Shown one piece after another: positions 18,253-27,043 of a DNA stretch of 36,088 bases (positions are counted from its first letter, which is position 1; the number at the start of each line of letters is the position of its first letter). The translations under genes and the position numbers were made by a program. This DNA comes from Gammaproteobacteria bacterium (GTDB taxonomy: Bacteria > Pseudomonadota > Gammaproteobacteria > UBA6429 > Thiohalophilaceae): assembly GCA_026196045.1 (NCBI GenBank), contig JAPHRJ010000124.1, positions 1 through 36,088 on the forward strand. Reading direction: 5' to 3'. The notes below the pieces were generated by a model. The model was not told where the DNA came from. It made no database searches and saw nothing but the letters and a program-made list of their open reading frames with translations.

Positions 18253-19659
18253 TTAATCGTTTAACTTGAGTGGAAAAATTTTGTCCGGATTTAGTATTCC
18301 ATTAGGATCAAATTGCTGTTTTATTTTTTTCATTAATTCAAGGGAAACACTATCAAGTTCCCAGTCAACAAAATCACGTTTTTCAATTCCTACGCCATGC
18401 TCACCTGATAAGGTGCCTTTAAGATCCAGTACGAGTTTAAATACCTGTGACAGACATTCATGGGCATTTTGACTTTGCACTGGATCATCAGGATCAAGTA
18501 ACAGATTAACATGGATATTACCGTTGCCGGCATGACCAAAGTTAACAATGGGGATACTAAATTTATTTGAGATACTTTCCAGACCGCGAATGAGTGCAGG
18601 GATTTGTGATACGGGAACTACAACATCTTCGTTAATTTTCTTCGGAGCAATTGTTCGGAGTGCAGGCGATAAGGCCTTGCGCGTATCCCATAAAACACGG
18701 GCTTCATTTTTATCTTTTGCAGCGGTGAGCGAAACCAGTCCGGTTGTACTAGCAGCTTTACTGATAGCCTCTACTGCATGATCCAGAGAAGATTCCGAAC
18801 CATCCACTTCAATCATTAGCATGGCACCCGCATTTTCGGGGAAATTCATTTCTGAATAATCACGGATCATATTGATAGCTGCGCCATCAATGAATTCAAG
18901 AGCACAGGGAATAACCGGTTGAGCCATGATTTGAGCAACGGCGGTTGTCGCTGATTCAATGTCACTATAAATAGCCTGCAGTGTGCGTATGTTTTCAGCC
19001 AGGGGAGTAAGTTTAAGCGTTGCTTCGGTAATAACCCCCAGACTCCCTTCGGAACCAATCATCAGGCGAGTTAGATCAAACCCAACAACCCCTTTGGTTG
19101 TGTAAACGCCCGTATGAAAAGAATCACCATTACCGGTTACTACTCGTAAGCCCAACACATTCTCTCGCGGAGTTCCATATTTAACTGCACGTGGGCCAGC
19201 CGAGTTATAAGCCAGGTTACCACCAATAGAACAGTAGGCCGCGCTACTCGGGTCGGGTGGCCAGAAAAAACCCTGTTCAGCCACATGATCCTGTACGGCC
19301 TGGTTAGTGAGACCGGGTTGAACCACGATATAACGGTCATCAGGACTGTATTCGACAATTGCTTGCATACGCTCGGTAGATAAAATAACACCGCCCTGCA
19401 AAGGCACGGTGGCTCCCGTGGTTCCCGTGCCGCGTCCACGTGCCGTTAATGGAACCTGAAACTGGTTACAGGTTTTAACAATAGCGACGACATCTTCATG
19501 TGATTGAGGAAATACAACCAGATCAGGCAGTACGTGTTTGCGGCTGTTGTCATAACCATAGGCATGGCGATCAGTGGCTTCTGTCAGTATCTGATTTTCA
19601 TTGAGACTAGCCAGCAAGGTAGGGATAAAGTTATCAGGCAGAGAAGGTTGGGTTGCCAT
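18253..19659 (-). CDS. FAD-linked oxidase, GlcD/D-lactate dehydrogenase type
   Basis: A 468-residue flavoprotein of the FAD_binding_4 / FAD-oxidase C superfamily. The N-terminal half has the FAD pyrophosphate-binding loop (R-G-R-G-T-G-T-T-G-A, near residue 75) and the G-S-E-G-S-L-G-V-I-T-E segment. The C-terminal half has the metal-site motif F-G-H-A-G-N-G-N-I-H and the E-H-G-V-G block. Such enzymes oxidise D-2-hydroxy acids (glycolate, D-lactate or similar), passing electrons to quinone or cytochrome c. No glcE or glcF is adjacent, which favours a single-subunit D-2-hydroxyacid or D-lactate dehydrogenase, but the substrate cannot be read from sequence. Confidence 0.9.
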   Translation of the reverse strand: MATQPSLPDNFIPTLLASLNENQILTEATDRHAYGYDNSRKHVLPDLVVFPQSHEDVVAIVKTCNQFQVPLTARGRGTGTTGATVPLQGGVILSTERMQAIVEYSPDDRYIVVQPGLTNQAVQDHVAEQGFFWPPDPSSAAYCSIGGNLAYNSAGPRAVKYGTPRENVLGLRVVTGNGDSFHTGVYTTKGVVGFDLTRLMIGSEGSLGVITEATLKLTPLAENIRTLQAIYSDIESATTAVAQIMAQPVIPCALEFIDGAAINMIRDYSEMNFPENAGAMLMIEVDGSESSLDHAVEAISKAASTTGLVSLTAAKDKNEARVLWDTRKALSPALRTIAPKKINEDVVVPVSQIPALIRGLESISNKFSIPIVNFGHAGNGNIHVNLLLDPDDPVQSQNAHECLSQVFKLVLDLKGTLSGEHGVGIEKRDFVDWELDSVSLELMKKIKQQFDPNGILNPDKIFPLKLND

Positions 19660-19705
19660 AGTGCAATGAGTCTAAAGTAAAATAGTCAATGATTGATTGG
19701 TGATA

Positions 19706-20664
<959 letters not shown>

Positions 20665-20673
20665 ACAGGAAGG

Positions 20674-22524
20674 TCAAAGCTCCTGATCTACCAGTACCGG
20701 GCGACCACTGCGGAATTTTACCCAGGTAACCTGGCGTTGTATGCGTTGCTTAAGGTCGAGGCTTAAACTTCCAGTTTCACCATCATAGCGCTCGTAGGTG
20801 TACTGTTTGAGTGGATTCAGGGCACCAATAATATTGTAGGCATCAATACCCAGAGCATAGAGTCGTTGTAAGCTGTTTCCGGCTTTTGAAATATCACTTT
20901 CAAGCTGGCTGCGTAAACTCCGGTGCGTGGTACTGTCACTCAATACCCAGGGCATATCACCAAAGACCAGTCCATCCATGTCACGATCACGTTCAGGATT
21001 CAGGTTGCCCGTGAAAGCATGGGAGGTGGCATAAACGGGTACCGTTGATGCATGATAGAACTTTAATTGTGGTCGAATTTGTCTGGCCTGACGTGGATAG
21101 GCGGCCATAAATATAAAGTCAATATCATTACGACGGCGGGGAGTAAACTTCAACTTTCGGTTAAGCAAGTTGGACAGGCTGCGGTAGCGTTGTTGACTCT
21201 GGTTTATATTGAGCAGTGTACGGATGGGGCGAGAAAAATCCTTATCTGTCGAGTTATAGTTTTGCTGACTCACAATTCTGCCACCAACTTCCTGCCAACG
21301 CTCATTAAAGGCCTGGGCCACTCGTTCTCCCCATGGACCAGCCGGTACCAAAACGGCGGCATTAATATAGCCATCCAGCCAGGTACGTTCAGCGACCTGT
21401 CGAGCTTCTTCCTCAGGAGACAAACCAAACTGGTACAGGTTTGCCGGGATATTTTCGTTACGACTGTAATTCAAGCCCAGAGTCGGGACGGGCAAGGAAT
21501 TGGTTTCAGCCAGGGCATTAATGGAATCCTTATGTAAGGGGCCAACAACGAATTGAGCTCCCTCATTAATAGCCTGTTGGTAGATATTCGTTATGTCCTG
21601 TGACATCTCTCCCACATCATAAACCCGGATGGACTGTTTACGCAGGGTTTTGTTGGAATAATAGGCGGCAAAAAAACCATCACGTATAGCTTCTGCGGCT
21701 CGGGCAAATTTACTGGAGAAAGGGAGTAACAGTGCAATGCGTTCAGGGATCGTGACATCATCTGGTTTACGACTGCGTAAATCATCAATGAGTGTTTGAT
21801 CCGCTGGATGGCTGGGATAAGTCTGACGCCATTGCTGCAAAGCCTGTTGCAACATTTCAGGTCGTAACTGATAGGTTTTGGTGATGCGTACCAGATCCAT
21901 CCAGCCACTTAATATATTCGGTGGGGGATCGGTGCGTAACTGCAGTAAAGCGCGCTCGGTCAGCATGGACAGGGATTGCCATATGTCCTGTTGATTAGCT
22001 CGAATGATTTCTGGATCTCGCAGGTAATGTTCACGTTGAATAAGTTCACGTGCGGTCTCGATGCGGTTACCAGACAGGTGATAAGCGTCGGCTCGAAGAT
22101 CATGATAATCCGCCAGATAAAAACGGTTTATTCCGGCCATCGGTGGATTATTATCCAGAATCTCAAAGACCCTTCCAGTCTGGCGTTCAGCTAATGCAAT
22201 GTGGGCTTCAGTCAGGTAGAAAAGGGTTATATGTACAGGGTCAGCGGCATCCAGCTGGATACTTTTTAATATGCGTTTACTCTGGATGACATTGCCCAGT
22301 CGGGCCTGGGCGGCCGTGGCCCGGAGTAGATAAGGGGCTCGTTTCTGTGAACTTAGTTGTTTGGCGATATCCACGAACAGTTTACTCGCATCATGGTATT
22401 CCCCTCGGGCGAGCAATTGTTCCGCATCATCCGGGTTCAACTGGCTTTGCTCGGGACCACTGGCGCAGCTTGAGAGCAGGGCGCTAATCACAAGTAATAG
22501 AAAAAACTTAATATTCCAATTCAT
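20674..22524 (-). CDS. lpoA: Penicillin-binding protein activator LpoA
   Basis: A 616-residue outer-membrane lipoprotein. The N-terminus has a signal peptide with lipobox L-S-S-C, lipidated cysteine at residue 20. Residues about 25-240 look like TPR helices (L-L-A-R-G-E-Y-H-D-A-S and similar), and 255-610 resemble a periplasmic-binding-protein fold (I-A-L-L-L-P-F-S-S-K-F near the start). In E. coli, LpoA reaches through the peptidoglycan to stimulate PBP1A. It heads the minus-strand lpoA-yraN-gmhA operon and is divergent from rsmI across 221 bases, as in E. coli and Pseudomonas. Confidence 0.94.
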   Translation of the reverse strand: MNWNIKFFLLLVISALLSSCASGPEQSQLNPDDAEQLLARGEYHDASKLFVDIAKQLSSQKRAPYLLRATAAQARLGNVIQSKRILKSIQLDAADPVHITLFYLTEAHIALAERQTGRVFEILDNNPPMAGINRFYLADYHDLRADAYHLSGNRIETARELIQREHYLRDPEIIRANQQDIWQSLSMLTERALLQLRTDPPPNILSGWMDLVRITKTYQLRPEMLQQALQQWRQTYPSHPADQTLIDDLRSRKPDDVTIPERIALLLPFSSKFARAAEAIRDGFFAAYYSNKTLRKQSIRVYDVGEMSQDITNIYQQAINEGAQFVVGPLHKDSINALAETNSLPVPTLGLNYSRNENIPANLYQFGLSPEEEARQVAERTWLDGYINAAVLVPAGPWGERVAQAFNERWQEVGGRIVSQQNYNSTDKDFSRPIRTLLNINQSQQRYRSLSNLLNRKLKFTPRRRNDIDFIFMAAYPRQARQIRPQLKFYHASTVPVYATSHAFTGNLNPERDRDMDGLVFGDMPWVLSDSTTHRSLRSQLESDISKAGNSLQRLYALGIDAYNIIGALNPLKQYTYERYDGETGSLSLDLKQRIQRQVTWVKFRSGRPVLVDQEL

Positions 22525-22745
22525 AGTCTTGGTAAACTTCTGTTATTTGGTGGTCTGGATATCGCAGTTTTGCTGTCAGCCATTATAGCGGCCGTTATTA
22601 AAAATTGCGCGATTGTCATACGCTTTGTGATAAATGCACAAAAAAATTAACACAGTTAGCTCCTGAGCACTATGATACATAAACTTATATTTAAATCTGC
22701 GTATCGATTGCCAAATCAATTACCAAATAAACCCAGGAAACAGGA

Positions 22746-23612
22746 ATGAACCCAGAACCATCGATTCTCTATGTTGTTGCGACACCGATTGGCAATCTGG
22801 CGGATATTTCGGCTCGTGCACTGGAAATCCTGGAACAGGTGGATGTGATCGCAGCGGAAGACACACGTCATAGTGCGCGTTTGCTACAGCATTATGGAAT
22901 ACAGACTCCGACGGTTGCTCTGCATGAACACAATGAGCGCAAGGTGTGTGACAAATTACTACAGCGGATTGCTGATGGTGAGTCCCTCGCTCTGATCTCT
23001 GATGCGGGAACGCCATTATTAAGCGATCCCGGCTACCATCTGGTGCGAGAAGCTCGTCAACGTGGACTCCGTGTTGTACCCGTCCCAGGCCCCTGCGCTT
23101 TGATAACAGCCCTGTCAGCCGCGGGGCTACCCACGGACTGTTTTTATTTTGGAGGTTTTTTACCGTCCAAATCGACTGCCCGGTTAAAACGCCTGCAAGG
23201 TTTAAAAGAGGAAGTCTGTACGCTGGTTTTTTATGAGTCCCCGCACCGTATTGAAGAAACCCTGCAGGACATGCTGGATGTGTTCGGGCCGTCTCGGGAG
23301 GCAGTGCTGGCTCGTGAAATTACCAAGACCTTTGAAACAATCCATGGGGATACACTGGAGGCACTGGTGTCATGGCTGGGTGCGGACAAGAATCAACGTA
23401 AGGGTGAAATGGTGATTCTGGTGCATGGTCAGGAAAAACAGACTACATCAGAGATTTCACCTGAAGCCGAGAGGATTATGGCTATTTTGCAGAAAGAACT
23501 TCCATTGAAACAGGCGGCTAGTCTGGCGGCAGGAATCACGGGGGCTAAGAAGAACCAGTTGTATCAGCAGGCTGTAAAGAATAAGAACGAAGCAGGGAAA
23601 GATTCAGAATAA
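22746..23612 (+). CDS. rsmI: 16S rRNA 2'-O-ribose C1402 methyltransferase RsmI
   Basis: A 288-residue RsmI, a SAM-dependent enzyme of the tetrapyrrole-methylase fold that methylates the 2'-hydroxyl of C1402 in 16S rRNA. Signatures are Y-V-V-A-T-P-I-G-N-L-A-D-I near the N-terminus, A-A-E-D-T-R-H-S, L-I-S-D-A-G-T-P-L-L-S-D-P-G and P-G-P-C-A-L-I-T-A-L-S-A-A-G-L. An AGGA lies just before the ATG. The companion base methyltransferase gene rsmH, acting on the same nucleotide, is also in this window. A terminator begins right at the stop codon. Confidence 0.97.
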   Translation: MNPEPSILYVVATPIGNLADISARALEILEQVDVIAAEDTRHSARLLQHYGIQTPTVALHEHNERKVCDKLLQRIADGESLALISDAGTPLLSDPGYHLVREARQRGLRVVPVPGPCALITALSAAGLPTDCFYFGGFLPSKSTARLKRLQGLKEEVCTLVFYESPHRIEETLQDMLDVFGPSREAVLAREITKTFETIHGDTLEALVSWLGADKNQRKGEMVILVHGQEKQTTSEISPEAERIMAILQKELPLKQAASLAAGITGAKKNQLYQQAVKNKNEAGKDSE

Positions 23613-23640
23613 AAAAAGGGGACTGAAGCCCCCTTCCTTT
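23611..23640 (+). terminator. Terminator of rsmI
   Basis: AAGGGG (23616-23621) pairs with CCCCTT (23630-23635) across an 8-base loop, preceded by an A-run and followed by a pyrimidine-rich tail. It starts at the rsmI stop. Confidence 0.75.
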
Positions 23641-23646
23641 ATATTC

Positions 23647-23670
23647 AAAGACTAGATAGAGCTAGTCTTT
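23647..23670. terminator. Second hairpin between rsmI and the DsrC-like gene
   Basis: AAAGACTAG (23647-23655) and CTAGTCTTT (23662-23670) form a perfect 9-bp stem with a 6-base loop. It lies 26 bases beyond the DsrC-like stop on the minus strand and may end that transcript, although no clear U-run follows. Confidence 0.5.
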
Positions 23671-23694
23671 AATTAAGCCAGTAATTAAGCCAGT
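23671..23694. repeat. Tandem 12-bp duplication
   Basis: AATTAAGCCAGT occurs twice in perfect tandem (23671-23682 and 23683-23694), ending one base before the stop codon of the DsrC-like gene. It looks like a recent slippage duplication just outside the coding region. Confidence 0.85.
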
Positions 23695-23695
23695 T

Positions 23696-24031
23696 CTAGC
23701 TGCAACCTTTTGGACGTGGCAGGCCGGCAATTTTATTTGCACATTTAATCAGGCCAGTTGGGAACAGCGAGTAGATATATTTCTGGCTGCTACGATCCTT
23801 GCCAAAACGTTCTTTCATAATTTTTGAAAAATTACGTGGCTCACACACAGAACCGTTGTCGGTAAAGTATTCGCGAGCTGTGTTGATGATATCCCAGTGC
23901 TCTTCAGTGAGTTCACCGATTTTTTCATTTTTAGCGATTTCGGCTGCGAGCTCTTCGCTCCATTCATCCAGGTTTTCCAGCCAACCCGCTTCGCTTAATT
24001 TAATAGTTTGACCGTTAACAATCGCTTCCAT
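23696..24031 (-). CDS. DsrC/TusE-family sulfur-carrier-like protein with displaced cysteine
   Basis: A 111-residue protein with the DsrC/TusE core: E-A-G-W-L-E-N-L-D-E-W, L-T-E-E-H-W-D-I-I-N, Y-I-Y-S-L-F-P-T-G and the C-terminal arm ending G-L-P-R-P-K-G-C-S. In DsrC the last cysteine (here Cys110) and a second cysteine ten residues before it carry sulfur or a trisulfide; TusE has only the last. Here the position of the second cysteine is Asn99, and a cysteine sits two residues earlier (Cys97), giving C-x12-C. Cys63 is additional. It may be a TusE-type carrier or a DsrC paralogue with altered chemistry. No dsrAB or tusBCD is in the window. Confidence 0.85.
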   Translation of the reverse strand: MEAIVNGQTIKLSEAGWLENLDEWSEELAAEIAKNEKIGELTEEHWDIINTAREYFTDNGSVCEPRNFSKIMKERFGKDRSSQKYIYSLFPTGLIKCANKIAGLPRPKGCS

Positions 24032-24067
24032 CTTTAGATTACCTCATGAGAATTTTTAAAACTTGAG

Positions 24068-24097
24068 TAATACTATCAGGTAATGACCTGTATTACC
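24068..24097. promoter_or_regulatory. Nested dyads upstream of the DsrC-like gene
   Basis: Overlapping inverted repeats lie 37-66 bases before the DsrC-like start: TAATAC (24068-24073) with GTATTA (24090-24095), CAGGT (24077-24081) with ACCTG (24086-24090), and GGTAAT (24079-24084) with ATTACC (24092-24097). The position fits a promoter operator; the binding protein is unknown. Confidence 0.4.
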
Positions 24098-24297
24098 ACA
24101 TGCTAAAGTAGATTATTTTGGGCTCAAACTAAAACATATGTGTAATTTGTTGAAAATGAATGAAATTTGTTAAATAGCTAGGTTAGCATCATGGCATGAC
24201 AGGAAAATGCTTACAGGATGTTAGCCCACTATCTGGCTTCTTTCACCACTGTGGCAATGCTGGATTCTGCACTTTGTAAGTTTTGATTCCCTGATGT

Positions 24298-24883
24298 TTA
24301 TTTCGATAGATTGCCAATGGTTTTAGTAACATTATCTATATCCGATTTTTTTTAGATAAGACTGATAAACCATGTTTTTGGCGACAGGATCCAGATTGCT
24401 ATAGAGAGCGAAAGTAACAAAATAATTGGCCCGTAGACGCTGTTCAAATTTCTCTAAGAGTAAACCTGGTAGTAACGTTTCATTTTGCTGTGTGCTGTGA
24501 TTCCAGTTAACTTTGGCTGGTGCTTTTTTTACATTTTGTTGTTCTGACTTTGAAATTGATTTTGTTTGCATAGTAGAAACATTATCCAGTTCAAAATCAT
24601 CCGGATTTGCCATAATCGTTTCCAGGTATTTTTTGCGATCCTGAGTAGAATCAATTTGAGGTACTTTCGTTTGTTTCTTAGGTGGATTTTGTTTTGCTCC
24701 AACCTGGCTGGTTTTGACGCTGGTTGTACCGGCTTCATCAGCTAATTCATTTTCATAACCAATGGCAAAAACTGGGGATGCATTATTTATAATTCAGAAT
24801 ATAGTGATTGATAAAAGTAGTCGTTGACAGGTTTGAGATAGGTATTGTTGTGCAGGTGAAAGCCTGATTCCAGTATTGTACAT
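24298..24883 (-). pseudogene. Broken paralogue of the exported protein gene at 25159
   Basis: Reading from ATG 24883 (AAGGTG six bases before it), the frame gives a signal-peptide-like N-terminus but meets TGA at 24794-24796 (codon 30). The same frame continues with S-P-V-F-A, a signal-cleavage-like site, then Y-E-N-E-L-A-D-E-A-G, matching Y-M-D-E-L-S-A-E-A-G of the intact gene. Near the end, F-E-Q-R-L-R-A-N-Y-F matches F-E-K-S-L-K-R-N-Y-F and L-D-P-V-A-K-N-M-V-Y matches L-D-P-V-S-K-S-M-V-Y. A run of eight A (24346-24353) then shifts the frame to an early stop at 24332; removing one A restores KSDIDNVTKTIGNLSK and a TAA at 24298, aligned to TPEIEHITKVISGLAR. Two lesions make a working product unlikely. 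After that TAA the frame stays open for 22 more codons. Confidence 0.85.
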
Positions 24884-24959
24884 TTATTGCACCTTAATTT
24901 AATAAAATGCTATGAGGAGCCTTAGTGCTGCTATTTTATTCAAACTTAGTTTTTTTATC

Positions 24960-24977
24960 GTTATTGAAATCAATAAC
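24960..24977. promoter_or_regulatory. Perfect dyad between the divergent paralogues
   Basis: GTTATTGA (24960-24967), two bases, TCAATAAC (24970-24977): a perfect 8-2-8 dyad in the A+T-rich 275-base gap between the broken copy and the intact gene. The form is that of a dimeric regulator site that could control both directions. I see nothing else certain in the gap. Confidence 0.5.
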
Positions 24978-25158
24978 TTTAATAAATTTGGTTTATCTTG
25001 AGATTTGTCATGACCAGAGCTAAGTATTTATTTCATATAGCCGATATAACCTCCGACTAGTTCTGTTATTAATCTATACTTACAAGGCAGATGTAATATT
25101 AATGATTAATTAAATACTAACGTTCAAATAAAGGTAAAGGGAAGAAGGATTCTACTGA

Positions 25159-25683
25159 ATGTATTCGGAGTTATTGCAAAACAATTTAGTTTACAGGCTA
25201 ATAAAACAGGGTTTATTACGATTTCTGTTGACTCTGACTGTGCTGGGCTTAAATCCTTCCTTTAGTTTAGCTGCAGATTACATGGATGAGTTATCGGCTG
25301 AGGCGGGAAGTGCGCCTGTTGCGGCCACTAAACAAAAAAACAAAGTAAAGGTACTAAAAAGCCAGGGTGAGTATGTTGATAGCTTGATGGATGAAGCTGA
25401 TGGTTTAACCATTGATAAAATGACAACCCTGGAAGAAAAAGAGATCAAGAAAATTGAAATTACGGACGATAGTAGTTGGAACTTTGACGAACAAAGTTTA
25501 GGTATTCTGGAATCCGGTATGTCGCAATCTGATTTTGAAAAAAGTTTAAAAAGAAATTACTTTGCAACTTCTATTTTATTCAGCAAGCTGGATCCGGTAT
25601 CAAAAAGTATGGTTTACAAAGCTTACCTGGAAACTCCAGAAATTGAACACATAACAAAAGTCATCAGTGGTTTAGCTCGATAG
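25159..25683 (+). CDS. Unrecognised exported protein, intact copy of a duplicated gene
   Basis: I do not recognise this family. The 174-residue protein has a hydrophobic segment at about residues 18-38 ending S-F-S-L-A, consistent with a signal peptide, then an acidic and lysine-rich middle with no cysteine, and a conserved-looking C-terminal module (about 135-174) built on N-Y-F-A-T-S and L-D-P-V-S-K-S-M-V-Y-K-A-Y. That module is the part best shared with the broken divergent paralogue at 24298-24883. An AAGGA nine bases before the ATG supports the start. The rhodanese-like gene follows after 15 bases with its own strong ribosome-binding site, so the two probably form an operon and may act together in the periplasm. 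Confidence 0.8.
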   Translation: MYSELLQNNLVYRLIKQGLLRFLLTLTVLGLNPSFSLAADYMDELSAEAGSAPVAATKQKNKVKVLKSQGEYVDSLMDEADGLTIDKMTTLEEKEIKKIEITDDSSWNFDEQSLGILESGMSQSDFEKSLKRNYFATSILFSKLDPVSKSMVYKAYLETPEIEHITKVISGLAR

Positions 25684-25698
25684 GTTAAGGAGAATTAA

Positions 25699-26394
25699 AT
25701 GCTTACACTCGGTAAACGCTTATTAACAGGATTTTTATTAGCCGCCCCCTTTACGGTGGCCAATGCACTTGATGTGGGTTTAATGCCGGCAAAGGAATAT
25801 GTAGAAGTCCTGCATAAAGGTCAGTATGTCCGTATTCAACGTATTCAGGATCAGAACCACAAGATCACCGGTGGTTTTGCCAAGACTTCACGTAAGTGCC
25901 CACCATTTTGTATTCAACCGATGGACATAGCTGAAGGCGTTAAAACCGTTGGTGAAGCCTTTATTTTCGACTTTATGGAAAAACAGGTGAATGGTGGCAC
26001 AGGCATGATTATTGATGCACGTATTCCAGCCTGGCATGCCAAAGGTACTATTCCCGGTTCAGTCAATATTCCGTTCACAGATATTGAAAAGCCTGTGGGT
26101 AGCAATGAATTGCGTCGCGCCTTCTTTAAGCTCGGAGGTGTGGAACGTAAGGGGGTCGGTTCTATTGAATTAATGATTGAAAATCTGGGCTTTAATGATG
26201 GTGCGCTGAAAACGGAACATTGGGATTTTAGCCAGGCCAAGCCTATTGTAGTCTGGTGTAATGGCCCATGGTGTGGTCAGTCACCCCGTGCGATTCGTGC
26301 ACTGATCAAACATGGCTATCCTGCTTCGAAAATTTTCTATTATCGAGGTGGAATGCAACTGTGGCAGATCTTTGGTCTGGTCACGGTGAAATAG
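25699..26394 (+). CDS. Exported rhodanese-like protein with paired cysteines
   Basis: A 231-residue protein with a signal peptide (about residues 1-23, ending A-N-A) and a C-terminal rhodanese domain (about 80-230). The rhodanese hallmarks are I-I-D-A-R-I-P-A-W-H-A-K-G-T-I-P-G-S-V-N-I-P-F and the catalytic strand V-V-W-C (Cys187). The active loop reads C-N-G-P-W-C-G-Q-S, longer than the usual six-residue loop and with a second cysteine (Cys192). An N-terminal C-P-P-F-C pair (Cys67, Cys71) is also present. Possible roles are sulfane-sulfur transfer or thiol redox in the periplasm. AAGGAG lies six bases before the ATG, and the gene is probably cotranscribed with 25159-25683. Confidence 0.88.
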   Translation: MLTLGKRLLTGFLLAAPFTVANALDVGLMPAKEYVEVLHKGQYVRIQRIQDQNHKITGGFAKTSRKCPPFCIQPMDIAEGVKTVGEAFIFDFMEKQVNGGTGMIIDARIPAWHAKGTIPGSVNIPFTDIEKPVGSNELRRAFFKLGGVERKGVGSIELMIENLGFNDGALKTEHWDFSQAKPIVVWCNGPWCGQSPRAIRALIKHGYPASKIFYYRGGMQLWQIFGLVTVK

Positions 26395-26425
26395 TTTCGC
26401 CTTTTTTCTCAAACCTTTCATTTCA

Positions 26426-26454
26426 AAAGCCCGATTCCATCGGGCTTTCTTTTG
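26426..26454 (+). terminator. Terminator after the rhodanese-like gene
   Basis: AAAGCCCGAT (26426-26435) and ATCGGGCTTT (26439-26448) form a perfect 10-bp stem with a 3-base loop, followed by CTTTT. It separates the accessory operon from rnpB. Confidence 0.9.
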
Positions 26455-26504
26455 GCCGTTATATTCCTGCAAGCATAAGTTTGTGAAACCGGTTAAACTG
26501 TCAT

Positions 26505-26856
26505 TGGAGTCAGCCAGGCAGTCGCTGGGAGATTTATCTCTTGGAGGAAAGTCCGGGCTCCACTGAGCAGAGTGCCAGCTAACGGCTGGGGGGCGTGAGC
26601 CTACGGAAAGTGCAGCAGAAAATATACCGCCAGCTTCGGCTGGTAAGGGTGAAATGGTGCGGTAAGAGCGCACCGCGTCGGTGGTAACATTCGGCGGCTT
26701 GGTAAACCCCACTCGGAGCAAGACCAAATAGGGGAACAGATCTTCGGATCGCGTGTGGCTCGCACGGTTCCCGGGTAGGTTGCTTGAGGTGGATGGTGAC
26801 ATCCATCCCAGATGAATGATTGCCCACGACAGAACCCGGCTTATCGGCTGACTCCA
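26505..26856 (+). ncRNA. rnpB: RNase P RNA, bacterial class A
   Basis: The catalytic RNA of RNase P, about 352 bases, which matures the 5' ends of tRNAs together with RnpA. The universally conserved block GGAGGAAAGTCCGGGCTCC is at 26543-26561, and the 3' conserved segment AGAACCCGGCTTATCGG is at 26831-26847. The ends were set by the P1 helix: TGGAGTCAGCC (26505-26515) is fully complementary to GGCTGACTCCA (26846-26856). A possible -10 box TAAACT lies at 26494-26499. Open frames across this region are shadows of the RNA. Location just before mraZ matches Pseudomonas. Confidence 0.97.
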
Positions 26857-27043
26857 CTTTAATTCTGGCCAAAATTCCACCAAAACGATCCTCTTAAGCT
26901 ACATTAGCTTTGTATTTTAAGTCACTGTTTTTTCAGTCGATCTTATCCTCAGAAATTGCCGTTTTTGCCTTTCTCCCACTTCAACAAGTGACGCTAAGTC
27001 ATTGTCATTAAAGAAAGAATTCCTGTTTTGTGAGGCAATTTGC

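Noticed and set aside
24229-24297. A further 22 open codons after the restored stop of the broken gene, ending V-V-K-E-A-R
   Set aside because: It resembles the tail of the intact paralogue slightly, but the intact protein ends at the restored TAA position. Too short to call a repeat or a third lesion.
24529-24738. A 69-residue minus-strand frame within the broken gene
   Set aside because: It is in another frame from the homology-supported one and has no similarity to the intact paralogue.
26281-26883. A 200-residue open frame on the minus strand and a 97-residue one across 26579-26872
   Set aside because: They lie over the RNase P RNA and its flank. The RNA is identified by conserved blocks and its P1 helix, and the frames have no family features.
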